This document shows, in pieces, positions 8,490-17,466 of a stretch of 59,412 nucleotides of DNA. Source of the stretch: an uncultured Lachnospiraceae bacterium (GTDB lineage Bacteria > Bacillota > Clostridia > Lachnospirales > Lachnospiraceae); contig CAKRFU010000017.1 of assembly GCA_934320845.1 (NCBI GenBank), forward strand, positions 1 through 59,412, written 5' to 3'. The notes under the pieces were generated by a model. It searched no databases and was not told the DNA's origin. It was given only the letters and a program-made list of their open reading frames with translations. Each line of letters starts with the position of its first letter. Positions within the stretch are counted from its first letter, which is position 1. The translations under genes were made by a program, and so were the position numbers.

Positions 8490-9079
8490 ACATAAAAGAT
8501 ATGTTAAAAAATGTTTCAAAAGAAAAAACAAAAGGAAGTCTTATGCATGAAATCGGTATGGGCAAGATTATTGTTATAATAGTGTGCGGGATAATTATTC
8601 TTGCCGGAAGTTTTTTCGACGGCAGCGGAAGTAAAAATTCGTCATCAGATGAGGTGAGCAGCAGTACATCTGACAATGAACTTGGTGAAGACGAGGCTTT
8701 AAATGTGATGAATATATATGCAAAAAGACAGGAAGAAAAGCTTAGAGAGCTTCTTGAAAGCATGGATGGCGTGGGGCAGGCGAAGGTTATGGTGACGCTT
8801 GCGGAATCGGAGGAGAAAGTTGCACTTAAAAATACGGAACGTGGTGAAAATAAGGGAAAAGATTCGTCAGATATAAGTGAAAAGAGTGAGAATGTGATAG
8901 TGACAAACGGCGGTAATGAGAAGCCGTATGTTGTGAGTGTTACATCTCCTAAGATAGCAGGAGTGGCAATTGTATGTGAAGGGGCAGACGGAGGAAAAAA
9001 AGATAGTGAAATAATTGACATGGTAGGGGCATTATTTGGCATAGAGTCACATAAAATCAAAGTAACGAAGATGGATTAA
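8480..9079 (+). CDS. spoIIIAG: Stage III sporulation protein AG
   Basis: SpoIIIAG forms a large ring in the intermembrane space of the SpoIIIA-SpoIIQ complex. The protein has a short cytoplasmic N-terminus, one membrane helix (IIVIIVCGIIILAGSFF), a Ser/Asp-rich linker and a ring-building domain with MDGVGQAKVMVTLAESEE, interrupted by a polar loop before the KIAGVAIVCEGADGG strand. I choose the TTG at 8480, which has GGAGGA at 8465-8470. The alternative is ATG 8441, 13 codons earlier, which has a poorer ribosome site. With the TTG start the product is 199 aa. Confidence 0.92.
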   Translation: MEINIKDMLKNVSKEKTKGSLMHEIGMGKIIVIIVCGIIILAGSFFDGSGSKNSSSDEVSSSTSDNELGEDEALNVMNIYAKRQEEKLRELLESMDGVGQAKVMVTLAESEEKVALKNTERGENKGKDSSDISEKSENVIVTNGGNEKPYVVSVTSPKIAGVAIVCEGADGGKKDSEIIDMVGALFGIESHKIKVTKMD

Positions 9080-9109
9080 TGCTTATTTTGACAAGGAGGT
9101 ATTATTGAT

Positions 9110-9805
9110 ATGAAAAAATCAAGTCACAAAAACGGAATAGTTATCACTGCACTTGCATTGATGATAATAGCAGCGGGGTATCTTAATTTTACGGGGCAGA
9201 AGATAAGCACAAATGGAATAACTGCAAAACAGACAGCATCACCTGATGTGGTGAGTGAGGATACGGCAGATATCTCTGCAGAGGATATAGGTAATGATTC
9301 GGATACAGATGTGAGTTCAGAAGAAAATTCAGATGAGAAAAAAGACAATGATTCGGATGACGGTTCAGAATACACCATTACTGACAGCGGTGAGGTTGTG
9401 GCATCCGAAGAAAATCCGGGTGAAGCAGTTATGGTATCAAACAATATAGGCTCAGATTATTTTGCTTCTTCAAAATTAAACCGTGAGCAGACAAGAGCCA
9501 AAAATAAAGAAACGCTTATGAACATAATCAATGATGACAAAATTGCTTCTGCCGACAAGAAAAGTGCGATAAAGCAGGTTGCAGCCATGACAAAAATTTC
9601 TGAAAAAGAAAATGCCGCTGAACTTATGCTTCAGGCAAAGGGATTCGAGAATGCTATTGTGAGCATAAGTGACGGAAATGCGGATGTGGTAATAAGTTCT
9701 GAGGGGCTTACAAACCAACAGATAGCACAGATAGAAGATATTGTAAAGAGAAAGACGGGGATTGCGGCAGATAAGATAGTAATTACGCCGGTCAATATGA
9801 AATAA
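9110..9805 (+). CDS. spoIIIAH: Stage III sporulation protein AH
   Basis: Mother-cell partner of the forespore protein SpoIIQ. The 231 residues comprise an N-terminal membrane helix (GIVITALALMIIAAGYL), a long acidic Asp/Ser/Glu linker (about residues 45-110) and a C-terminal YscJ/FliF-like domain containing TRAKNKETLMNIIND and the ending GIAADKIVITPVNMK. This domain makes the ring that contacts SpoIIQ. It is the last gene of the operon; AAGGAGG lies upstream of the ATG. No clear terminator follows, and a promoter for the next gene begins almost at once. Confidence 0.94.
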   Translation: MKKSSHKNGIVITALALMIIAAGYLNFTGQKISTNGITAKQTASPDVVSEDTADISAEDIGNDSDTDVSSEENSDEKKDNDSDDGSEYTITDSGEVVASEENPGEAVMVSNNIGSDYFASSKLNREQTRAKNKETLMNIINDDKIASADKKSAIKQVAAMTKISEKENAAELMLQAKGFENAIVSISDGNADVVISSEGLTNQQIAQIEDIVKRKTGIAADKIVITPVNMK

Positions 9806-9807
9806 TA

Positions 9808-9835
9808 TTGCAAAAGTTTGTGATTTTGATATAAT
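9808..9835 (+). promoter_or_regulatory. Sigma-A promoter for the asp23-nusB run
   Basis: TTGCAA (9808-9813), a 16-bp spacer and perfect TATAAT (9830-9835) with an extended -10 TG one base upstream. It separates housekeeping genes from the sporulation operon. Confidence 0.7.
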
Positions 9836-9879
9836 AATATCATAATGCGCTGTTTTGTGCGACGAAGGAGGTAAACATT

Positions 9880-10236
9880 ATGGCAAAAGAACAGGGAGCA
9901 GAAGATATTGTTATGGAAAAAAAAGATATTGGAGAAGTAAAAATAGCTTCTGATGTAGTGTCTGTTATTGCTGCTTTGGCGGCTACTGAAGTAGAAGGAG
10001 TAAGTTCCATGGCAGGCATGAATAAATTTGGTGTAAAAAATACAAAAGGTGTGCGTGTTATTATGAATGAAGGCCGTGTTCATGTTGATATGGTCATAAA
10101 TGTGAAATACGGTTACAGTATTCCTAAGATTTCAAAACAGGTGCAGTCAAGAGTTGGTCAGCAGATAGAGACTATGACCGGGCTTAAAGTATCAGGAGTA
10201 AATGTCAGAGTTGCAGGCGTGAATCTTGATGCATAA
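9880..10236 (+). CDS. Asp23/Gls24 family envelope stress protein
   Basis: Asp23-family protein of 118 residues. The core IASDVVSVIAALAATEVEGV and the later GRVHVDMVINVKYGYSIPKI, VQSRVGQQIETMTGLKV and VNVRVAGVNL match the family. These proteins sit at the cytoplasmic face of the membrane and are linked to envelope stress. The position between spoIIIAH and nusB is the common one in Clostridia and Bacilli (the YqhY place). The ATG has GAAGGAGG upstream. No membrane anchor is present in the protein itself. Confidence 0.92.
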   Translation: MAKEQGAEDIVMEKKDIGEVKIASDVVSVIAALAATEVEGVSSMAGMNKFGVKNTKGVRVIMNEGRVHVDMVINVKYGYSIPKISKQVQSRVGQQIETMTGLKVSGVNVRVAGVNLDA

Positions 10237-10260
10237 AAAATAAGGATGGAGTTATTATAT

Positions 10261-10671
10261 ATGACTAGAAGACAGATAAGAGAAAATTTGTATAAAATGC
10301 TTTTTCAGGTGGAATTTCATGACAAAGATTCACTTAAGAATCAAATGAACATATACCTTGAAGATTTAGAAGGTGCAAATGAAAAAGACAGAAAAGAGCT
10401 TACGGATAAATTTAACGAACTCGTAGAAAATTTGGAAAAGATAGATGCAAAGATAGAGGAAAAGGCAGACGGATGGACGGTAAACAGAATCGCAAAGTCT
10501 GAACTTACTATATTAAGACTTGGAATTTATGAACTGCTTTATGTGGAAGATGTACCAAACAAAGTTGCCATAAATGAAGCAGTAGAACTTGCAAAATCAT
10601 ATGGCGCGGATAAGGCATCAGGTTTTATCAACGGAATACTTGCATCTGTTGTCAAAGAAATATCAGAATAA
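10261..10671 (+). CDS. nusB: Transcription antitermination factor NusB
   Basis: All-helical RNA-binding protein of 136 residues that joins NusE (S10) on boxA RNA and supports rRNA antitermination. The N-terminus MTRRQIRENLYKMLFQVEFH and the C-terminal segment VPNKVAINEAVELAKSYGAD are hallmark NusB sequences. Start 10261 is preferred over the in-frame ATG at 10246 because the GGATGGAG ribosome site overlaps the latter. It lies 24 nt after the Asp23-family gene and is followed by a terminator. Confidence 0.95.
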   Translation: MTRRQIRENLYKMLFQVEFHDKDSLKNQMNIYLEDLEGANEKDRKELTDKFNELVENLEKIDAKIEEKADGWTVNRIAKSELTILRLGIYELLYVEDVPNKVAINEAVELAKSYGADKASGFINGILASVVKEISE

Positions 10672-10690
10672 TTGAATAATATTTTGCAGA

Positions 10691-10715
10691 GGCAAAACAG
10701 TGGTTTTGCCTTTTT
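10691..10715 (+). terminator. Intrinsic terminator after nusB
   Basis: GGCAAAAC (10691-10698) pairs with GTTTTGCC (10703-10710) across a 4-nt loop and is followed by TTTTT. It divides asp23-nusB from the xseA run. Confidence 0.9.
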
Positions 10716-10751
10716 GCCTATTTTGAATATTGTACAGGAATGGGGATTATC

Positions 10752-11951
10752 ATGGGACAGATAAGTTCGGTATCTCAGGTGAATATGTATATAAAAAATA
10801 TGTTTATGAGAGACTACAGGTTAAATGATATTTCTGTAAAAGGAGAAATATCAAATTGTAAGTACCACTCATCAGGACATATTTATTTTACAATAAAAGA
10901 TAAAACCTCCCAGCTTTCATGTGTTATGTTTGCCTCTATGAGAAAAAATCTGGAATTTAAACTTGAAGAGGGGCAGAGCGTTATTGTCGATGGCAATATA
11001 AGCGTGTATGAGCGTGACGGAAAATATCAGCTTTATGCAAGAAACATTACAAAAGAGGGATTTGGAAAGTTATATGAAGAATATGAGAAATTAAAAAAGC
11101 GTCTCTTGGAGGAGGGGCTTTTTGATAAGTTAAAAAAAAGAAAAATTCCTGCATATGCGGGAAAGATAGGTGTAGTTACCGCAAGAACTGGAGCCGTCAT
11201 ACAGGATATATGCAATGTCTCCAATAGAAGAAATCCCTATGTACAGATTATATTGTATCCTGCAAAAGTCCAGGGGACAGGGGCGGCAGAAACTATTATA
11301 AAAGGAATAAAATATTTTGAAAAAGCTGATGTCGATACGATAATAATAGGACGTGGCGGTGGTTCTATTGAAGATTTGTGGGCATTTAATGACGAGAAAC
11401 TTGCGAGAGTTATTGCAGGATGCAGAAAACCGATAATAAGTGCCGTGGGACATGAGACAGATACAACTATTGCCGACTATGCTGCTGATTTGAGAGCACC
11501 GACACCGTCGGCGGCAGCAGAACTTGCAGTATACTCATACAGGGAAACAGTGATTGCGTTGAGAGAGGCAGGACATTCTTTGAGATGGCAGATGGAAAAT
11601 ATATTGAAAATTAAGAAGATGAAACTTGCGGGATATATAACTGTTATTCAGCATGAAAGTCCTAAAAATCTTATAAATGACAGAAGAATGTTTGTTGCCG
11701 ATATGCAGGAAAAGATGGAAAATCTTATGAGACAGAAACTGATATCATCGAAGCACCAATTGGAGTTGTATATTCAGGAGATGAAAGGACTTTCACCGCT
11801 TTATAAACTTCAGGGCGGTTATGCGTTTGTCTCTGATGAGTCAGGCAAAAATATCAAGTCGGTTGACGAACTGGAAAAAGGTGAGCAGATAAATCTTGCA
11901 TTTAAAGATGGATATGCGAAGGCAGTTATCTCATCAAAGAAAAAGGCTTAA
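10752..11951 (+). CDS. xseA: Exodeoxyribonuclease VII large subunit
   Basis: Large subunit (399 aa) of ExoVII, which degrades single-stranded DNA. The N-terminal OB-fold covers about residues 1-100 (SVKGEISNCKYHSSGHIYFT). The catalytic domain contains IGVVTARTGAVIQDI, IIGRGGGSIEDLWAFNDE, PIISAVGHETDTTIADY and PTPSAAAELAV, all typical of XseA. The C-terminal half is helical. Start 10752 is preferred to the ATG at 10740 because GGGGA sits 5-6 nt upstream of it. It is followed after 18 nt by xseB. Confidence 0.96.
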   Translation: MGQISSVSQVNMYIKNMFMRDYRLNDISVKGEISNCKYHSSGHIYFTIKDKTSQLSCVMFASMRKNLEFKLEEGQSVIVDGNISVYERDGKYQLYARNITKEGFGKLYEEYEKLKKRLLEEGLFDKLKKRKIPAYAGKIGVVTARTGAVIQDICNVSNRRNPYVQIILYPAKVQGTGAAETIIKGIKYFEKADVDTIIIGRGGGSIEDLWAFNDEKLARVIAGCRKPIISAVGHETDTTIADYAADLRAPTPSAAAELAVYSYRETVIALREAGHSLRWQMENILKIKKMKLAGYITVIQHESPKNLINDRRMFVADMQEKMENLMRQKLISSKHQLELYIQEMKGLSPLYKLQGGYAFVSDESGKNIKSVDELEKGEQINLAFKDGYAKAVISSKKKA

Positions 11952-11969
11952 AGATATGGAGGACAGATA

Positions 11970-12167
11970 ATGGCGGCAAAAAAGATGTCATTGGAAGAAT
12001 GTTTTGAAGGTTTGGACGATATTATAGTAGAATTGCAAAGCGGGGAACTTTCTTTAGAAGATTCATTCAAAAAATATGAAGAAGGGATGAAACTTATAAA
12101 AAAATGTACCGAAACTATAGACAAGGTAGAGAAAAAGCTTATTGTAGTTGAAAATGAGCAGGAATAA
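11970..12167 (+). CDS. xseB: Exodeoxyribonuclease VII small subunit
   Basis: The 65-residue helical hairpin partner of XseA. The sequence MSLEECFEGLDDIIVELQSG followed by LSLEDSFKKYEEGMKLIK is diagnostic for XseB. GGAGGA lies just before the ATG. It is placed between xseA and ispA, the usual order in Firmicutes. Confidence 0.96.
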   Translation: MAAKKMSLEECFEGLDDIIVELQSGELSLEDSFKKYEEGMKLIKKCTETIDKVEKKLIVVENEQE

Positions 12168-12180
12168 GGAAGGTAAGATT

Positions 12181-13089
12181 ATGGAATTTATGGAAAATAC
12201 AGCATTTAAACAGGAACAGGAAGAAAACATATCATATATAGAAGATGTGCTTAAAAACTACCTTCCTAAAAATCCGTCTTATCAGAAAACGATATATGAT
12301 GCAATGGAATACAGTGTTATGGCAGGCGGAAAACGACTTCGTCCGATGATGATGTATCAGACATATAAAATGTTTGGCGGAGAAGACAAAGAACTTATAG
12401 AACCATTTATGGCTGCCATTGAGATGATTCATACATATTCTTTAGTACATGATGACCTCCCGGCTATGGATAATGATACTTACAGGAGAGGAAGAAAAAC
12501 TACACATGTGGTGTACGGAGAAGATATGGGAATACTTGCAGGTGATGCACTGTTAAATTTTGCATACGAGACGGCAATAAAGGGGGCAGCGGCAGCTAAA
12601 GCCACAAAAAATGCCATAAACGCACTTGACATATTATCTAAAAAAGCCGGAATAACGGGAATGGTAGGTGGACAGGTTGTAGATGTTGAACTTACCGGAA
12701 AAAAACTTGATGAAGAAAGACTTGATTTTATTTTTAAATTGAAAACAGGTGCACTTTTGGAAGCGTCTCTGATGGTTGGAGCAGCACTTGCAGGAGCAGA
12801 TGAAAAATATATAGAATTTATGGAGCAGGCAGGATTAAACATCGGAATGGCATTCCAGATTCAGGATGATATACTGGATATAACCAGCACAACAGAGGAA
12901 CTTGGAAAACCGGTGCACAGTGATGAAAAAAATGATAAAACGACATATGTATCACTCTATGGGATGGAAAAGGCTCATGAGGATGTAGAAAAGTATTCAA
13001 AAAAGGCACTTTCAATAATGGAAGAACTGCCGTATGAAAATCAGTTTTTGTATACATTGATAGAAAAACTGATAAACAGAAGAAAATAG
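12181..13089 (+). CDS. ispA: Polyprenyl synthetase (farnesyl/geranyl diphosphate synthase)
   Basis: Trans-prenyltransferase of 302 residues that condenses isopentenyl diphosphate with allylic diphosphates. The first Asp-rich motif is DDLPAMDND starting at residue 91 and the second is QDDILD with Asp229, Asp230 and Asp233; GGKRLRP near residue 52 binds diphosphate. Its place between xseB and dxs argues for farnesyl diphosphate synthase. Chain length cannot be fixed by eye. AGGAAGG precedes ATG 12181; a downstream ATG at 12190 is less likely. Confidence 0.93.
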   Translation: MEFMENTAFKQEQEENISYIEDVLKNYLPKNPSYQKTIYDAMEYSVMAGGKRLRPMMMYQTYKMFGGEDKELIEPFMAAIEMIHTYSLVHDDLPAMDNDTYRRGRKTTHVVYGEDMGILAGDALLNFAYETAIKGAAAAKATKNAINALDILSKKAGITGMVGGQVVDVELTGKKLDEERLDFIFKLKTGALLEASLMVGAALAGADEKYIEFMEQAGLNIGMAFQIQDDILDITSTTEELGKPVHSDEKNDKTTYVSLYGMEKAHEDVEKYSKKALSIMEELPYENQFLYTLIEKLINRRK

Positions 13090-13134
13090 AAAGTTACTGT
13101 TTATATATGCAGACAGTGGAATGGAGCAAAAAAA

Positions 13135-15015
13135 TTGGGAAAATTACTCGATAAGATAAATGAACCAAACGATATAAAAAAAATAGATTCTAAGGATTAC
13201 AAAATTCTGGCAAAGGAAATAAGACAGTTTTTGGTGCACAAAATAAGTATGACAGGTGGGCATCTATCATCAAATCTGGGTGCGGTTGAGCTTACTATGG
13301 CACTTCATCTTTGTCTTGATTTTCCTAATGATCATTTAGTGTGGGACGTGGGACATCAGAGCTATACGCATAAACTGCTTACAGGCAGAAAAGCGGGATT
13401 TGATACACTGAGACAGTTTGGAGGAATGAGTGGATTTCCAAAAAGAAGTGAAAGTGATTGTGATGCGTTTGATACCGGACACAGTTCGACTTCAATAAGT
13501 CTTGCTCTCGGTATGGCAAAAGCAAGGGATCTAAAAAATGAGAAAAGCAGGGTTTTCGCTGTTATAGGTGATGGAGCACTGTCCGGAGGTATGGCGTTTG
13601 AAGCATTGAATAATGCGGCGAGATTAAAATCAAATCTTGTTATAGTTTTAAATGATAACCAGATGTCTATATCGAAAAATGTAGGCGGAATGTCAAATTA
13701 TCTTGGCAATATAAGAACGAACACAAATTATACAGGACTTAAAGAAGATGTAGAGAACAGATTGAGAAGTATGTCGCATATAGGTAATGCCCTTGCAGAC
13801 CACATAAAAGGTGCAAAAGATATTGTGAAGAGACTGTTTGTGCCGGGAATGCTTTTTGAGGATATGGGGATAACTTATATCGGACCTATAGATGGACATG
13901 ATGTCAAGCAGATGGTTAATGCATTTGAAAATGCTTCAAAGCTGCAGAAGGCGGTTATAGTCCATGTATGCACAAAAAAAGGAAAAGGATATCTGCCGGC
14001 AGAAAATGACCCGTCAGCATTTCACGGAGTTGCACCTTTTAAGCCGAGTGACGGTTCGCTTAAACATAAAGAAAAACAGTTGACATATACTTCTGTTTTC
14101 AGCAAAAAAATTGTTGAACTTGCAGACAGAGACGACAGTATAGCGGCTATCTCGGCTGCGATGCCATCCGGAACAGGACTTAGTGCAATGGCAGCTAAAT
14201 ATCCCGACAGATTTTTTGATGTGGGTATAGCAGAAGAACATGCCGTTACATTTGCGGCAGGATTGGCATCAATGGGAATGAAACCGGTTGTAGCAATATA
14301 TTCGACTTTTTTTCAGAGAGCTTACGACCAGATAATACATGATGTGTGTATAGGAAAACTTCCGGTAGTATTTGCTGTTGACAGAGCAGGACTTGTAGGC
14401 AGTGACGGGGAGACACACCAGGGAATATTTGATATTTCTTATTTCAACAGCATGCCGAACATGACGCTTATGGCACCGAAAAATGTCTGGGAACTTGATA
14501 AAATGCTTGAATTTGCCATGAATTTTGACGGACCGATAGCTGTCAGATATCCGAGAGGAAAGGCTTATACAGGACTTGATGAATTCACAAATAACATAGA
14601 ATACGGAAAAAGTGAAGTGATATCAAAAGATGGGGATATTGCACTTATAGCTGTCGGAAGTATGGTTGAGACAGCATGGGAAGTAAAAAAGATGCTTGAA
14701 GATAAAGGAATTGATGTCAGTGTCGTGAATGCCAGATTTATAAAACCTTTAGACGAAGCGATGCTTTCTGAAATAGTAAACACGCATCATTTTATTGTGA
14801 CTATGGAAGAAGGAATTTTGACGGGAGGATTTGGGCAGTCTGTATCTCATTGGTGTCAGGAGAATGCAAAGAACATGCCTGTTATCGAAAATATAGCATT
14901 GCCGGATAAATTTATAGAGCATGGAAGTGTTGAATTATTAAAGAAAAAATATGAGATAGATGCTTTGAGCATAGCAAAGAAGATTGCTGAATGGAGGCAG
15001 AATGAAAGAGCATAA
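13135..15015 (+). CDS. dxs: 1-deoxy-D-xylulose-5-phosphate synthase
   Basis: Thiamine-diphosphate enzyme (626 aa) making DXP from pyruvate and glyceraldehyde 3-phosphate, the first step of the MEP isoprenoid pathway. GHLSSNLG near residue 42 and the thiamine-binding GDGALSGGMAFEALNN that ends in LNDN are present. The transketolase pyrimidine domain contains DVGIAEEHAVTFAAGLA, and the C-terminal domain contains EEGILTGGFGQSV. The start is TTG at 13135 with GGAG at 13123-13126. The end overlaps tlyA by 14 bases. Pairing with ispA gives a local isoprenoid module. Confidence 0.96.
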   Translation: MGKLLDKINEPNDIKKIDSKDYKILAKEIRQFLVHKISMTGGHLSSNLGAVELTMALHLCLDFPNDHLVWDVGHQSYTHKLLTGRKAGFDTLRQFGGMSGFPKRSESDCDAFDTGHSSTSISLALGMAKARDLKNEKSRVFAVIGDGALSGGMAFEALNNAARLKSNLVIVLNDNQMSISKNVGGMSNYLGNIRTNTNYTGLKEDVENRLRSMSHIGNALADHIKGAKDIVKRLFVPGMLFEDMGITYIGPIDGHDVKQMVNAFENASKLQKAVIVHVCTKKGKGYLPAENDPSAFHGVAPFKPSDGSLKHKEKQLTYTSVFSKKIVELADRDDSIAAISAAMPSGTGLSAMAAKYPDRFFDVGIAEEHAVTFAAGLASMGMKPVVAIYSTFFQRAYDQIIHDVCIGKLPVVFAVDRAGLVGSDGETHQGIFDISYFNSMPNMTLMAPKNVWELDKMLEFAMNFDGPIAVRYPRGKAYTGLDEFTNNIEYGKSEVISKDGDIALIAVGSMVETAWEVKKMLEDKGIDVSVVNARFIKPLDEAMLSEIVNTHHFIVTMEEGILTGGFGQSVSHWCQENAKNMPVIENIALPDKFIEHGSVELLKKKYEIDALSIAKKIAEWRQNERA

Positions 15016-15877
15016 GAAAAAAGAAAGACTAGATGTACTTCTCGTAAAAAGAGGATTAGCCGAGTCAAGAGAGAAAGCTAAAGCGATAATTATGACAGGA
15101 AATGTTTTCGTGAAAGAGCAGAGAGAAGATAAGGCGGGAAGTACATTTGACGAGGACGTTGTCATAGAGGTAAAAGGTGCTCCTATGAAATATGTGAGCA
15201 GGGGCGGCTATAAGCTTGAAAAAGCAATGGAACTCTGGCAGGTTCCTCTTGAGGACAAAATTTGCATGGATGTTGGTTCATCCACAGGGGGATTTACTGA
15301 CTGTATGCTTCAAAACGGTGCACATAAGGTATATGCGATAGACGTTGGAACAAACCAGCTTGCCTGGAAATTGAGACAGGATGAACGTGTCGTTTCAATG
15401 GAAAAAACAAACATCAGATATGTGACACATGAAAATGTACCGGATGAAATAGGTTTTTCGTCAATTGATGTGGCATTTATATCACTTACAAAAGTGCTTG
15501 TTCCGGTGAGAAATCTGCTTGAGAGCCACGGACAGGTAGTCTGTCTTATAAAACCGCAATTTGAAGCAGGAAAAGATAAGGTTGGCAAAAAAGGTGTTGT
15601 AAGAGATAAAAAGGTTCATCTTGAAGTTGTAAGGAATATAATCACATATGCCATTGCCATAGGATTTGATGTGCTTGGACTTAGTTTTTCGCCTATAAAA
15701 GGTCCAGAAGGAAATATAGAATATCTTCTTTATATAGAAAAAAACACGGAAACGACAGATACAGAGTGTGAGATTTCAGAAGAACAGAAAGCAAAGGCAG
15801 CAGATATTTATGAAGAAAAGTACGCTGCGCTTTCAGAAGAGATTGTGGAGAAAGCTCATCAGAAACTGGACGTATAA
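15002..15877 (+). CDS. tlyA: TlyA family rRNA methyltransferase / putative hemolysin
   Basis: Protein of 291 residues with an N-terminal S4 RNA-binding domain (RLDVLLVKRGLAESREKAKA, about residues 8-65) and an FtsJ-like methyltransferase domain. The SAM motif is MDVGSSTGGFTDC, and a later catalytic region contains LIKPQFEAGKDKVGKKGVV. TlyA relatives methylate ribose 2'-hydroxyls in rRNA; the hemolysin name is historical. GGAGG at 14993-14997 supports ATG 15002 inside the end of dxs. A small CCCTGT/ACAGGG hairpin (15887-15914) follows in the gap before nadK. Confidence 0.93.
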   Translation: MKEHKKKERLDVLLVKRGLAESREKAKAIIMTGNVFVKEQREDKAGSTFDEDVVIEVKGAPMKYVSRGGYKLEKAMELWQVPLEDKICMDVGSSTGGFTDCMLQNGAHKVYAIDVGTNQLAWKLRQDERVVSMEKTNIRYVTHENVPDEIGFSSIDVAFISLTKVLVPVRNLLESHGQVVCLIKPQFEAGKDKVGKKGVVRDKKVHLEVVRNIITYAIAIGFDVLGLSFSPIKGPEGNIEYLLYIEKNTETTDTECEISEEQKAKAADIYEEKYAALSEEIVEKAHQKLDV

Positions 15878-15947
15878 TAAATTAAACCCTGTTCATATAT
15901 TAAGTGTGACAGGGAACTAATCTTGCCATAAAGGAGAATAAAAAGGC

Positions 15948-16829
15948 ATGGGCAAAAAAATGACATTTTTTTGTATTATAACTAACAGTGACAAAAAAGA
16001 TAATTACGATAAAGCATTAAATATAAAAAAATATCTTGAAGAAAAGAAATGCATATGTGAGATACTTGAAAACAAGATGACACAGTCAGCAGGCATAAGG
16101 CATTTTACGGACATAAATCATATAGATAAAAATACGGAATGTGCGATTGTGCTCGGCGGTGACGGAACCATGATACAGGCAGCAATAGATCTTGTACATA
16201 CGGAGCTGCCGATTATCGGTGTAAATACGGGAAATCTTGGTTTTCTTACGGAAGTTGAATATCAGAATGTATATTCTGCACTTGATAAGCTTTTAAGTGG
16301 TGATTACACGATAGAATCAAGAATGATGTTAAAAGAAATATCATATTTTAAACAGCCTGACAGCCGTTCGTCATGTTATGCATTAAACGATATTGTGATA
16401 AGTAAGAGAGGAAGCGGAAGACTTATAACGGTGAAAGTATACCTGGAGAATGAACTTGCAGACGTTTACAGAGCAGATGGGATTATTATATCTACACCAA
16501 CCGGTTCAACCGGTTATAACCTGTCGGCGGGCGGGCCTGTTATGGTGCCAAATCTTAAAGCTATGGTGGTTACACCGATATGTGCACATTCACTTAATAA
16601 AAGAAGTCTCGTAGTAGATGCAAAAGAGAATATAACACTTGAGATAGGTCAGACAAAAGATGTCGGCATAGATCTTGCGATGGTGACGGCTGACGGAAGG
16701 ACAATAGGGGAATTGTCAACAGGAGACAGACTTGTACTTGAAGTGCCACATGCTACAACAAAACTCATAAAGTTGTCAGAAATAGGATTTTATGAGAGAA
16801 TGAGAGAAAAGTTAAACGGTGAATTATAG
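15948..16829 (+). CDS. nadK: NAD kinase
   Basis: Phosphorylates NAD to NADP in the cytoplasm. The family signature GGDGT is at residues 70-74, followed by GVNTGNLGFLTEVE. The NAD-binding core ADGIIISTPTGSTGYNLSAGGP and TPICAHSLNKRSLVV complete the pattern. Length of 293 residues is normal. GGAG precedes the ATG. It lies in the conserved order tlyA-nadK-argR. Confidence 0.96.
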   Translation: MGKKMTFFCIITNSDKKDNYDKALNIKKYLEEKKCICEILENKMTQSAGIRHFTDINHIDKNTECAIVLGGDGTMIQAAIDLVHTELPIIGVNTGNLGFLTEVEYQNVYSALDKLLSGDYTIESRMMLKEISYFKQPDSRSSCYALNDIVISKRGSGRLITVKVYLENELADVYRADGIIISTPTGSTGYNLSAGGPVMVPNLKAMVVTPICAHSLNKRSLVVDAKENITLEIGQTKDVGIDLAMVTADGRTIGELSTGDRLVLEVPHATTKLIKLSEIGFYERMREKLNGEL

Positions 16830-16873
16830 AAAAAACTTTGCCGCTAAAAAGGGCATAGGGAAAAGGGGCAAAT

Positions 16874-17332
16874 ATGAAACTTGAAAGACGTTCAAAAATC
16901 ATTGAGCTTATAGGTAAATACCAGATAGAAACTCAGGAGGAACTTGGAGAAAGACTTGAACAGGAAGGTTTTGCTGTGACACAGGCAACAATTTCGAGGG
17001 ACATAAGGGAGTTAAAGCTTACAAAAGTTTCAGTTGACGGAGTGCATCAAAAATATACACTTTTACAGGAGAAGGAAACAAATTTGTATCATAAATATGT
17101 AAGAGTGTTACAGGATGGCTTTTTGTGGATGGATCAGGCAGAAAATATACTTGTTATAAAGACCATATCGGGAATGGCAATGGCAATAGCGGCAGCACTC
17201 GATAATCTTGAAGTTCCAGGAGTAGTTGGAACGATTGCAGGTGATGATACGGTTATGTGCGCCATTCATTCTGTAGGTGAAGTGCCTGCTGTCATGACAA
17301 GAATAGACAGGCTTTTAAAAGAGGAAAAGTAA
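16874..17332 (+). CDS. argR: Arginine repressor ArgR
   Basis: Hexameric arginine-sensing repressor (152 aa). The N-terminal winged helix includes TQEELGERLEQEGF and VTQATISRDIRELKLTKV. The C-terminal oligomerisation and arginine-binding domain includes the GTIAGDDTVM segment with the Asp pair that contacts arginine. No arginine genes are in the window, so its targets lie elsewhere. recN, usually the next gene in this cluster, is 5.9 kb away. Confidence 0.95.
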   Translation: MKLERRSKIIELIGKYQIETQEELGERLEQEGFAVTQATISRDIRELKLTKVSVDGVHQKYTLLQEKETNLYHKYVRVLQDGFLWMDQAENILVIKTISGMAMAIAAALDNLEVPGVVGTIAGDDTVMCAIHSVGEVPAVMTRIDRLLKEEK

Positions 17333-17379
17333 CATTTTAGTGCAAAGTTAAACAAAAGCTAAAATTTTGTATTATATAT

Positions 17380-17408
17380 TTGCAAGAATGAAGGAAAAAT
17401 GCTAAAAT
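17380..17408 (+). promoter_or_regulatory. Sigma-A promoter for yebC
   Basis: TTGCAA (17380-17385), a 17-bp spacer and TAAAAT (17403-17408). It indicates that yebC starts its own transcript after argR. Confidence 0.6.
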
Positions 17409-17466
17409 AAATTAGTTATGGTGGGAAAATATATATTATGTTATTTAAAGAAAGGAAAATAGAGAG

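Noticed and set aside
8428..9060. Long minus-strand open frame (210 aa) over spoIIIAG
   Set aside because: It is the mirror of the spoIIIAG codon pattern, Ser/Pro-rich without family features or a ribosome site.
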